Part shown: positions 21,116 to 27,656 of the stretch, one piece after another
Layout: every line of letters starts with the position of its first letter
Numbering within the stretch: the stretch's first letter is position 1
NCBI GenBank assembly: GCA_934183135.1
Contig: CAKPRX010000021.1
Span: 1-27,656 of the forward strand
Length of the DNA stretch: 27,656 bases
Direction of reading: 5' to 3'
DNA from: an uncultured Prevotella sp.
GTDB taxonomy: Bacteria > Bacteroidota > Bacteroidia > Bacteroidales > Bacteroidaceae
Position numbers and translations under genes: made by a program
The notes under the pieces: generated by a model
What the model was told of the DNA's origin: nothing
What the model saw: the letters and a program-made list of their open reading frames with translations, nothing else
Database searches by the model: none

Positions 21116-22333
21116 CTACTCGGCCGGGGCGAGCATGTCCTTGACCTCATTGATTTCTCCGTCGTTGGGGGCGGGCTTTATGCCGAGCAGGCGGCACAGC
21201 AGGGGGTACACGTCTACATTGCGGAACGGTTCCATGGCCGTGGGCCTGAAGGCCGGGCCTATGGCCCTGAACATGGCCCACATGTCGGTGTGCGTGGGGT
21301 CGTATCCGTGCATGCCGCCCGACGGCACCTGGCGGTCTGTCACTATCCACCCAGGGTCGGGCAGTGCCACCACATCGCCTATACATCCGTGTTCGCTGTA
21401 GTGCAGGTAGGCCGGAACCTGCTCCTTGCGCCAGGCGCGCAGGTGGGGCACCCCTTGCAGGCGGTGGCAGATAGAGTCGATGTCGGCCTCATGGTGATCC
21501 ATGTCGGGCGAGGTAGCGTAGATGTTGACGGGCACGCTGCCGTACGACTTGTACTGTAGGCTGTCGCCGAGGAGGGGGCGCAGGCCGATGGTATGGCGGT
21601 GGTCTACCCACGTCATGCCGTGGTCAGAGAGCACGATGAAGTTGACCCGCGGTCCGACGGGCAACTGGCTGATACGGCTGTACAGGTTGGCCATGAGCGA
21701 GTCCATGCGCTCTACGGCCTGGCGTGTCTGGCTGGCCTGCGGGCCATGGTAGTGGCCGCTGCGGTCGGGCTCGTTCATATAGACCATGATGAGGCGCGGG
21801 CGCTTGCCCTTAGGGCGCTTCAGGAACTCAACGACCTTGTTGGCGCGCTGCTCCAGGTCCAGGCGGGGCTTCTGGTCGTAGTCCTGGTGTATGTAGGGAT
21901 ACTGCCCGTTAATCTTGACATCCGACCCGGGCCAGTATATGACGGCCGCCTTGATGCCCTGGCGCTGGGCGGTGAGCCAGATGGGCTCGCCGCCATAAAA
22001 CTTAGGCTCGTTCTTCATAATGCGGTTAGACAGGGTGAAGTCGTAGCCCGTCTCGCAGTCCATAAACTCGTTGGCTATCAGCCCGTGGTGCTCGGGATAA
22101 AGCCCCGTGGCCAGCGTGTAGTGGTTAGGAAATGTCTTGGAGGGAAAACACGGGATGAGCGAGCCCTTGACCCCCTTGTCGCCCATGTGGTCAAAGAACG
22201 GGGTGTGGTACCAGGACGGATAGTCCCAGCGGCAGCCGTCGAGCGATATGACCACCGTATAGGTGTCGGTCGTGGCGGCTGTGGCCATGGCAAGCCAGCC
22301 CATGAGCAGCATGCTCAGTAGTATTCGTTTCAT
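21116..22333 (-). CDS. Ectonucleotide pyrophosphatase/phosphodiesterase-like enzyme, exported
   Basis: The 405-residue alkaline-phosphatase-superfamily member of the NPP type would hydrolyse nucleotide or other phosphodiesters outside the cytoplasm. It has a signal peptide (ILLSMLLMGWLAMATA, cleavage near ATAA). Motifs: SLDGCRWDY with metal Asp at about 32, PSKTFPNHYTLATG with nucleophile Thr at about 67, YMNEPDRSGHYHGP, LSDHGMTWVD, and a late HGY.P. It is about full length for bacterial NPPs. It follows recQ on the same strand with a 128-base gap lacking a clear promoter match, and precedes the MATE gene by 24 bases. It is distinct from the PafA-type enzyme at 251-1741. Confidence 0.92.
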   Translation of the reverse strand: MKRILLSMLLMGWLAMATAATTDTYTVVISLDGCRWDYPSWYHTPFFDHMGDKGVKGSLIPCFPSKTFPNHYTLATGLYPEHHGLIANEFMDCETGYDFTLSNRIMKNEPKFYGGEPIWLTAQRQGIKAAVIYWPGSDVKINGQYPYIHQDYDQKPRLDLEQRANKVVEFLKRPKGKRPRLIMVYMNEPDRSGHYHGPQASQTRQAVERMDSLMANLYSRISQLPVGPRVNFIVLSDHGMTWVDHRHTIGLRPLLGDSLQYKSYGSVPVNIYATSPDMDHHEADIDSICHRLQGVPHLRAWRKEQVPAYLHYSEHGCIGDVVALPDPGWIVTDRQVPSGGMHGYDPTHTDMWAMFRAIGPAFRPTAMEPFRNVDVYPLLCRLLGIKPAPNDGEINEVKDMLAPAE

Positions 22334-22461
22334 CGTATATTAATATTATAATGTATAGTCCTGTCTTCTGGGGGCGTGTGGTGTGAGTTGCCCGCCGCAG
22401 TGTCTGGCGGCATCCGCAGCCATCTTTTTTAAGCCTTTTTATCTTTTTACCTTTCAGAAGG

Positions 22462-24315
22462 TTATCCTTTTACTTTTATTCCGTCCAGATAGCGGCTTAT
22501 AGCCTGGGTAAATACCTTGCCGTAAGTGTTTCGCTTGAACTCGCCGATGCCCGGGATGCGTCCAAAGGCATCGATGGTGGTGGGCTTGTCGGTGGCCAGC
22601 GCGTGCAGCACCTTGTCGGTCAGCACGATGTAGGCCGGCATTTTCTGCTCGTCGGCCAACTGCTTGCGCAACAGTCTCAGCCGCTCAAAGAGGGCGGCGT
22701 CCTCTACCCCCGAGAGCCTTACCTCGGGTATGGCCGTGGCCCCGGCCTGTGCCGGGCGTGTGGCCCCACGGTGGGCGGTGCGCCGCGTGCTGCCCAGGGC
22801 GGTGCCGGCCGTTATCACGGCCAGCTGGGCCGTGGCCTTGCCGTACAGTACATCGCGCCCCATGGCTGTAACCTTGACATGGTTGTCCTCGTTATACGCT
22901 ATGGTGATGAACCCCATCTGTAGCATCTGCAGCAGATAGTCGCGCCAGTGCGCCACGCTCACATCGCGGCCCACGCCGAACGTGCGGAGCTGTGTGTAGC
23001 CATGGCGGGTCACCGTGGGCGACGCCATGCCCCTGAGTATCTCTATCACGGTGCCTATGCCTATGGTCTCGTTGGTCCTCATCACGGCACTCAGTGCCTT
23101 CTGGACCAGCTGGGTACCGTCAAACTTGGTGGGCGGGTTGCGGCAGATGTCGCAGTTGCCGCAGTCGTCGGCCCGCTCCTCGCCAAAGTAGTTGAGCAAT
23201 ATACGGCGGCGGCACACGCTGCTCTCGGCATACTGCTGCATGCGCTCCAACTTCATGTTGTTGATGTCGCTCTGCCCACTGTTGTTAGCAAAGCTACGCA
23301 ACTGGATGATGTCGGCCAGCGAGTAGAACAGGCAGGTGTCGGCGGGGGCACCGTCGCGCCCCGCACGACCTATCTCCTGATAGAAACTCTCGATACTTTT
23401 GGGCATATTGTAATGGAATATCCAGCGTATGTTGGACTTGTCGATGCCCATGCCGAACGCTATGGTGGCGCACACCACCAGCAGGCGGTCAGACTTGAAC
23501 TCCTCCTGTACCAGGCGCCTCTCCTCGGCGCTCATGCCGGCATGGTAGGCCGCTGCGTCTACCCCTGTGTGTCGTAGGGCCTCGGCCACGCTCTCTGTGG
23601 TCTTGCGGCTCAGACAGTAGATGATGCCCGCTTCGTGGGGGTGCTGCCGCAGATAAGCGTTGATAACCTTCAGCTTGCCAGCCTTGGTCGACTCGCGCCT
23701 GACGGTGAGCGACAGGTTGGGGCGGTCGAACGAGGAGATAAAGGTGCGGCCCTTCAGCTTCAGCTGAGCCACGATGTCCTGCCGCGTAATCCTGTCGGCA
23801 GTGGCCGTGAGGGCCATGACGGGCACCCCGGCAAACTTCTCGCGGATAAAGCCTAACTGGGCGTACTCCGGACGGAAGTCGTGGCCCCACTGGCTTATGC
23901 AGTGGGCCTCGTCGATGGCAAACAGGCTTATGGAGATGGTGCTGAGCAGGAAGGGAGCCTCGGCTATGAGTTTCTCGGGCGACATATAGAGCAGCTTGAG
24001 CTGGCCGTTGGCACACTGGCGGCGTATCGTGACGTCGGCCTCGGTGTCATTGCCGCTATTGAGGGCTGCTGCCGGTATGCCATTGGCCTTCAGGGCCTCT
24101 ACCTGGTCGTGCATCAGACTTATCAGGGGCGACACCACGATGGTGACGCCATCGGACATGAGTGCCGGAACCTGATAGCACAGGCTCTTGCCGCCTCCGG
24201 TGGGCATCAGTACCAACGTGTCGTGCCCGGCAAGGGCCTCGGCGATGATTTCGCGCTGCAGTGGTCTGAAGCTGGTGTACCCGAAATATCTGTTTAATAC
24301 CGTTAGAGCGTCCAT
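22462..24315 (-). CDS. recQ: ATP-dependent DNA helicase RecQ
   Basis: The 617-residue 3'-5' DNA helicase acts in recombination and stalled-fork repair. Domain order: Q-motif FRPLQREII (Gln 20), Walker A MPTGGGKS at about 37-44, DEAH box at about 135-138 with HCISQWGHDFRPEY, helicase C motif ATIAFGMGIDKSNIRW and QEIGRAGRDG, zinc-binding Cys set (SVCRRRILLNYFG, then DDCGNCDIC), RQC winged helix, and a C-terminal HRDC domain (about 535-610). Complete and of usual length. The divergent AraC-type gene begins 135 bases away, so the intergenic region holds both promoters. Confidence 0.96.
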   Translation of the reverse strand: MDALTVLNRYFGYTSFRPLQREIIAEALAGHDTLVLMPTGGGKSLCYQVPALMSDGVTIVVSPLISLMHDQVEALKANGIPAAALNSGNDTEADVTIRRQCANGQLKLLYMSPEKLIAEAPFLLSTISISLFAIDEAHCISQWGHDFRPEYAQLGFIREKFAGVPVMALTATADRITRQDIVAQLKLKGRTFISSFDRPNLSLTVRRESTKAGKLKVINAYLRQHPHEAGIIYCLSRKTTESVAEALRHTGVDAAAYHAGMSAEERRLVQEEFKSDRLLVVCATIAFGMGIDKSNIRWIFHYNMPKSIESFYQEIGRAGRDGAPADTCLFYSLADIIQLRSFANNSGQSDINNMKLERMQQYAESSVCRRRILLNYFGEERADDCGNCDICRNPPTKFDGTQLVQKALSAVMRTNETIGIGTVIEILRGMASPTVTRHGYTQLRTFGVGRDVSVAHWRDYLLQMLQMGFITIAYNEDNHVKVTAMGRDVLYGKATAQLAVITAGTALGSTRRTAHRGATRPAQAGATAIPEVRLSGVEDAALFERLRLLRKQLADEQKMPAYIVLTDKVLHALATDKPTTIDAFGRIPGIGEFKRNTYGKVFTQAISRYLDGIKVKG

Positions 24316-24332
24316 GGAGTGAGAATTTACGG

Positions 24333-24340
24333 CAAAGGTA
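24333..24340 (-). promoter_or_regulatory. -7 promoter element of recQ
   Basis: Minus-strand TACCTTTG matches TAnnTTTG, 18 bases from the recQ ATG. The nearest TTG-type -33 (around 24365) is spaced somewhat wide at 24 bases, so this is a moderate match. Confidence 0.5.
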
Positions 24341-24395
24341 CTAACAAAAGGAAAAAAAGTTGAACAAAAGTGGTGTTTTTTTCAAAAATAATGCT

Positions 24396-24419
24396 TAGAT
24401 TTGCAGTTGCAAATTGCAG
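24396..24419 (+). promoter_or_regulatory. Promoter of the AraC-type/DPP III operon with TTGCA repeats
   Basis: TAGATTTG (24396-24403) matches the -7 element; the -33 is poor. Overlapping and following it, TTGCA occurs three times (24401-24405, 24408-24412, 24415-24419) with a period of seven bases, within the predicted start region. This could be an operator, but none is known to me. Confidence 0.5.
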
Positions 24420-24450
24420 GTGGTAAGTGTTTAAAATTTTTTTATTGTAT

Positions 24451-24933
24451 ATGACTAAGTATAATATCACTGAAAAAAAAGAGAAAGAGGCTGCCTATAG
24501 GACACTGGTTAGCCCCAAGTTAATGGACGAACTCAAGGAGAAAATCCTGGAGGTTGTTCTTTTTCAGAAAAAATACAAGGATAAAAATTACTCGGCCAAG
24601 AATCTGGCTGAAGACCTTGGTACTAATACCCGTTACATCTCCGCGGTCGTAAACGTTCGCTTTCACATGAACTACACATCATTCGTAAACAAGTACCGCA
24701 TAGAAGAGGCGATGGCATTGCTGACCGACCGCCGTTACCAGGACCTCAATATGGAAGAAATCTCCGACATGGTGGGGTTCTCTAACCGTCAGTCGTTCTA
24801 TGCCTCGTTCTTCAAGATTAACGGGTGTACACCGCGCGACTACAAACTGCGGCATGCGCAGACGGCCGTTACCGTCGAGAAGACGAAGAAGCGTGGGCGC
24901 AAACCCGCAGCTAAGTCAAAAGCAGCCAAGTAA
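24451..24933 (+). CDS. Small AraC-type HTH DNA-binding protein with basic tail
   Basis: The 160-residue protein has an AraC-family double helix-turn-helix (about 50-135): YSAKNLAEDLGTNTRYISAVV, then NYTSFVNKYRIEEAMALL, then LNMEEISDMVGFSNRQSFYASF and the family ending TPRDYK. It lacks any N-terminal effector or sensor domain. The C-terminal about 20 residues are basic (KKRGRKPAAKSKAAK) with an AT-hook-like RGRK.P core. The upstream Met at 24427 is possible, but 24451 fits the family start and the promoter distance better. DPP III begins 5 bases after its stop, so they form an operon. The regulated genes are unknown; autoregulation is possible. Confidence 0.85.
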   Translation: MTKYNITEKKEKEAAYRTLVSPKLMDELKEKILEVVLFQKKYKDKNYSAKNLAEDLGTNTRYISAVVNVRFHMNYTSFVNKYRIEEAMALLTDRRYQDLNMEEISDMVGFSNRQSFYASFFKINGCTPRDYKLRHAQTAVTVEKTKKRGRKPAAKSKAAK

Positions 24934-24938
24934 GGATA

Positions 24939-26888
24939 ATGCAGGATGTTTTCAGGTACTCGGACGAGCGTTTTGCCGACATACAGATGCTGCGCTACCG
25001 TCTGAATGGCTTCGATAAGCTGTCAACTCAACAGAAACTATACATATATTATTTATCACAGGCCACACTTGCCGGACGCGACATCACGTTCGACCAGTTT
25101 GGACGTTACAACTTGCGTATCCGTAAGCTGTTAGAGCAGGTGTACTGTAACTATCAGGGCGACCGCCAGTCGGCCGACTTCCTCGCCATGGAGGTCTACC
25201 TCAAGCGGGTGTGGTTCTCCAGCGGCATATACCATCACTATGGTACGGAGAAGTTTGTCCCCGGCTTTACGCGCGAGTTCCTGGAGCAGGCCACGGCCGC
25301 TCTGCCTGACACCTTCTTTGTGGCAGAGCCAGGCGAGGATGCCCTGGCGGCCCGCCGCGAGCTGTTCGATGTGATATTCGACCCCACGGTACTGCCCAAG
25401 CGGGTTAACCAGGCCGACGGGGTAGACCTGGTGCAGACCTCGGCCTGCAACTTCTATGAGGGAGTGACGCAGCGCGAGGTAGAGGACTACTATGCCCGTA
25501 TGCGGGCCGGTGCCACCGACGAGGCGCCGTCTTTCGGGCTCAACTCTAAGCTGGTGAAGGCCGGCGGACAGCTCGGTGAGCTGACCTATACGGCCAGCGG
25601 ACTGTATGCACCCGCCATCAGGCAGATAGTGATGTGGCTGAACAGGGCCGCTGAGGTGGCCGAGAACGCCGAGCAGCGCCGGGTGATAGCCCTGCTCGTG
25701 GACTATTATACCACGGGCAACCTGCAAACCTTTGACCAGTACTCGATAGAGTGGCTGAAGGAGCAACGGGGGCAGATAGACTTTATCAACGGATTTATAG
25801 AGGTTTACGGAGACCCGCTGGGGCTCAAGGGCTCCTGGGAGGGCATCGTAGAATACAAGGATATGGAGGCCACGCGCCGCACGCGGACCATCAGCGACAA
25901 CGCGCAGTGGTTCGAGGACCATTCGCCCGTGGATGCCCGCTTCCGTAAACAGAAGGTTACAGGCGTCACGGCCCACGTGGTATGTGCGGCCATGCTCGGT
26001 GGCGACGAGTATCCGGCCACGGCCATCGGCATCAACCTGCCCAATGCCGAGTGGATACGCGCCCGCTATGGGTCTAAGAGCGTTACCATAGCCAATATAA
26101 CCGAGGCTTATAACAAGGTGGCTCATGGCAATGGGTTCTTGGACGAATTTGTCATAGACCGCGATACCTGTCGGCTGATAGACCGTTACGGTGATGTGTG
26201 CGACGACCTGCATACCGACCTCCATGAATGTCTGGGCCACGGCAGCGGCCAACTGCTGCCAGGGGTGTCGCCCGACGCGCTCAAGGCATACGGAAGTACC
26301 ATCGAGGAGGCCCGTGCTGACCTATTCGGACTGTACTACCTGGCTGACGCCAAGCTCGTGGAGCTGGGGCTGGTACCCGATGGCGAGGCATACAAGGCTC
26401 AGTACTATACCTATATTATGAATGGTGCCATGACGCAGCTCGTGCGGATAGAGCCGGGCCACAACATCGAGGAGGCACACATGCGCAACCGGGCCCTGAT
26501 AGCCCACTGGGTGCTGGACCATGCTGCCGATAATGTGCGGATAGTGCAGCGCGACGGCAAGTCGTACCTGGCCATCAGGGACTACGCGTCGCTGCGCGGC
26601 TGGTTCGGCCAGTTGCTCCGCGAGATACAGCGTATCAAGAGCGAGGGCGACTTCGAGGCGGCCCGCGCGCTGGTAGAGCGTTATGCCGTGACGGTAGACG
26701 GTACCCTGCACGCCGAGGTGCTGGCCCGCTACAGACAGTTGGACATAGCCCCTTACAAGGGTTTCATCAACCCTGTGCTGCAGCCTGTGTATGGCAGTGA
26801 CGGCCGGGTTGCCGATGTCCAGGTAGACTATACCGAGAGCTATGCCCGGCAGATGCTGCGTTACTCTAAAGAATTCGGATGGTTATGA
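24939..26888 (+). CDS. Dipeptidyl peptidase III (M49 zinc peptidase)
   Basis: The 649-residue zinc metallopeptidase cleaves dipeptides from the N-terminus of short peptides. The M49 motifs are intact: HECLGH at 429-434 (two zinc His and the catalytic Glu) and EEARAD at 456-461 (third zinc ligand Glu). HECLGH is the Bacteroidetes variant of HELLGH. A spacing of 27 residues between motifs is shorter than in human DPP III, as known for bacterial forms. No signal peptide or lipobox is seen at the N-terminus (MQDVFRYSDERF), so it should be cytoplasmic, unlike the exported DPP IV-like enzyme. It is translationally close to both neighbours: 5 bases after the AraC-type gene, and its TGA overlaps the next ATG as ATGA. 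Confidence 0.93.
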   Translation: MQDVFRYSDERFADIQMLRYRLNGFDKLSTQQKLYIYYLSQATLAGRDITFDQFGRYNLRIRKLLEQVYCNYQGDRQSADFLAMEVYLKRVWFSSGIYHHYGTEKFVPGFTREFLEQATAALPDTFFVAEPGEDALAARRELFDVIFDPTVLPKRVNQADGVDLVQTSACNFYEGVTQREVEDYYARMRAGATDEAPSFGLNSKLVKAGGQLGELTYTASGLYAPAIRQIVMWLNRAAEVAENAEQRRVIALLVDYYTTGNLQTFDQYSIEWLKEQRGQIDFINGFIEVYGDPLGLKGSWEGIVEYKDMEATRRTRTISDNAQWFEDHSPVDARFRKQKVTGVTAHVVCAAMLGGDEYPATAIGINLPNAEWIRARYGSKSVTIANITEAYNKVAHGNGFLDEFVIDRDTCRLIDRYGDVCDDLHTDLHECLGHGSGQLLPGVSPDALKAYGSTIEEARADLFGLYYLADAKLVELGLVPDGEAYKAQYYTYIMNGAMTQLVRIEPGHNIEEAHMRNRALIAHWVLDHAADNVRIVQRDGKSYLAIRDYASLRGWFGQLLREIQRIKSEGDFEAARALVERYAVTVDGTLHAEVLARYRQLDIAPYKGFINPVLQPVYGSDGRVADVQVDYTESYARQMLRYSKEFGWL

Positions 26889-27505
26889 AGGAAGAAGTAC
26901 ACGATAAACTGAAGGCTATCAAGCAGTCCTTTCGCTCCATGATGAACGGCCCGGCATCGGCCTCCATGCGCGACAAGGGCATGGCGTACAAGATTAACTG
27001 GGGGGTGGCCCTCCCCCTGCTGCGGCAGATGGCTGCCGAGTATGGCAAGGACTACGACCTGGCCATAGAGTTGTGGAAACAGAACATAAGGGAGTGCCAG
27101 ATACTGGCCACGATGATAATGCCGGCCGAGAAGATGCTGCCCGAGGTGGCCGAGATATGGATGGAGCAGACCCACACGCAGGAGCTGGCCGAGGTGGCTG
27201 CCCTCAACCTGTACCAGTACCTGCCCTATGCGCCCGCCATGGCTTACCGCTGGATGGCCATGACAGGGGCGTTCTGCCAGATAGCCGCCTACCACATACT
27301 GGGCCGCCTCTTTGCCCGGAAGATGGAGCCCAATGAGCTGGGTGTAAACGAGTTTCTGGACCAGGTGGCCGTGGCGCTCAGCGACGACAACCTGAGTGTG
27401 CGCCATGCTGCCTACAACTGTCTCAGCCGTTTCGAGGAGCTGGGCGACGACTATGCCCAGATAGCCACTAAGGCCCTGCGCGCCCAGGGGGTAGACCTGG
27501 GCTGA
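26885..27505 (+). CDS. AlkD-like DNA alkylation-repeat (HEAT-repeat) protein
   Basis: About 206 residues of all-helical HEAT-like repeats resembling the DNA alkylation repeat family (AlkD/AlkC-like, PF08713). Recognisable pieces are YKINWGVALPLLRQMA near the N-terminus, LAIELWKQNIRECQILATMI and the late NLSVRHAAYNCLSRF. AlkD glycosylases excise bulky cationic alkylated bases, but many family members, including this shorter Bacteroidetes type, have no proven activity and may bind protein or DNA. The ATG at 26885 overlaps the DPP III stop as ATGA, which is why it is preferred over the in-frame ATG at 26879. Last gene of the operon. Confidence 0.8.
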   Translation: MKEEVHDKLKAIKQSFRSMMNGPASASMRDKGMAYKINWGVALPLLRQMAAEYGKDYDLAIELWKQNIRECQILATMIMPAEKMLPEVAEIWMEQTHTQELAEVAALNLYQYLPYAPAMAYRWMAMTGAFCQIAAYHILGRLFARKMEPNELGVNEFLDQVAVALSDDNLSVRHAAYNCLSRFEELGDDYAQIATKALRAQGVDLG

Positions 27506-27512
27506 CGGGGCT

Positions 27513-27546
27513 GCCACGCGGGGACAGGCTGCGGCCCCCGCGTGGC
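27513..27546 (+). terminator. G+C-rich hairpin after the AlkD-like gene
   Basis: GCCACGCGGGG (27513-27523) pairs perfectly with CCCCGCGTGGC (27536-27546), loop 12 bases, starting 8 bases past the stop codon. There is no U-run after it, so termination is inferred from stem strength and position. Confidence 0.6.
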
Positions 27547-27656
27547 TTATAGGTGCCCACGGGTGCCATCCCGCAGCCCCCATCTTATGGCCAAATGCTA
27601 AAAAAGCAGGGGCCGCCATCATCTTTTTGCTTATTTATAACCCGTTATAAATAAAA

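Overview
The window looks like a chromosomal segment of a Bacteroidales bacterium, probably Prevotellaceae or a near relative. The evidence is the gene repertoire (PafA-type phosphatase, GH29 fucosidase, S9 and M49 dipeptidyl peptidases, a 444-residue glutamate dehydrogenase, a RhaM-like mutarotase), the near absence of Shine-Dalgarno sequences, and repeated matches to the Bacteroidetes promoter form TTG-N18..20-TAnnTTTG in front of transcription units. I cannot name the species. No phage, IS transposase, CRISPR array or plasmid gene is visible.

Layout. Bases 1-2150 (minus strand): a secreted PafA-like phosphatase, preceded by an isolated 28-codon membrane-peptide ORF with its own promoter and hairpin terminator. 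Bases 2330-5822: a rhamnose/fucose-type mutarotase and gdhA on plus, converging on a secreted GH29 alpha-L-fucosidase on minus; the gdhA and fucosidase 3' ends overlap by 16 bases. Bases 5912-6661: tRNA-Arg(ACG) on minus, then tRNA-Thr(CGT) and tRNA-Gly(CCC) on plus from a divergent promoter. Bases 6662-7617 hold no convincing gene but contain repeat copy A. Bases 7618-16602: eight tightly packed minus-strand genes, transcribed in the order cysE-type serine acetyltransferase, RlmL-like methyltransferase, DPP IV-like peptidase, purD, multi-pass membrane protein, YqaA/DedA-like protein, znuA-like lipoprotein, znuC-like ATPase. Bases 16802-17305: repeat copy B, same orientation as copy A. Bases 17365-19465 (minus): ABC ATPase, ABC permease and a GntR/YtrA-type regulator; a palindrome sits at the predicted start of that operon. 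Bases 19736-24315 (minus): MATE exporter, ectonucleotide pyrophosphatase-like enzyme, RecQ helicase. Bases 24451-27505 (plus): a small AraC-type HTH protein, DPP III and an AlkD-like HEAT-repeat protein, closely packed.

What the genes do together. Two dipeptidyl peptidases plus glutamate dehydrogenase fit a peptide- and amino-acid-using gut or oral anaerobe. The fucosidase and mutarotase point to host or plant glycans. Two secreted phosphoesterases would release phosphate from organic phosphates and nucleotides outside the cytoplasm. These are inferences from gene families.

The most interesting element is the non-coding repeat of about 505 bases present at 7011-7516 and 16802-17305. The copies differ by many substitutions but show almost no net length change over about 420 bases. 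They share a 60-base identical block, an ordered series of hairpins (one of which keeps pairing despite changed arm sequence), and three 14-base palindromes per copy that fit the general form of an ArgR (ARG) box. I do not recognise it as a named family. The second item is the 28-codon small-peptide transcription unit at 1869-2144.
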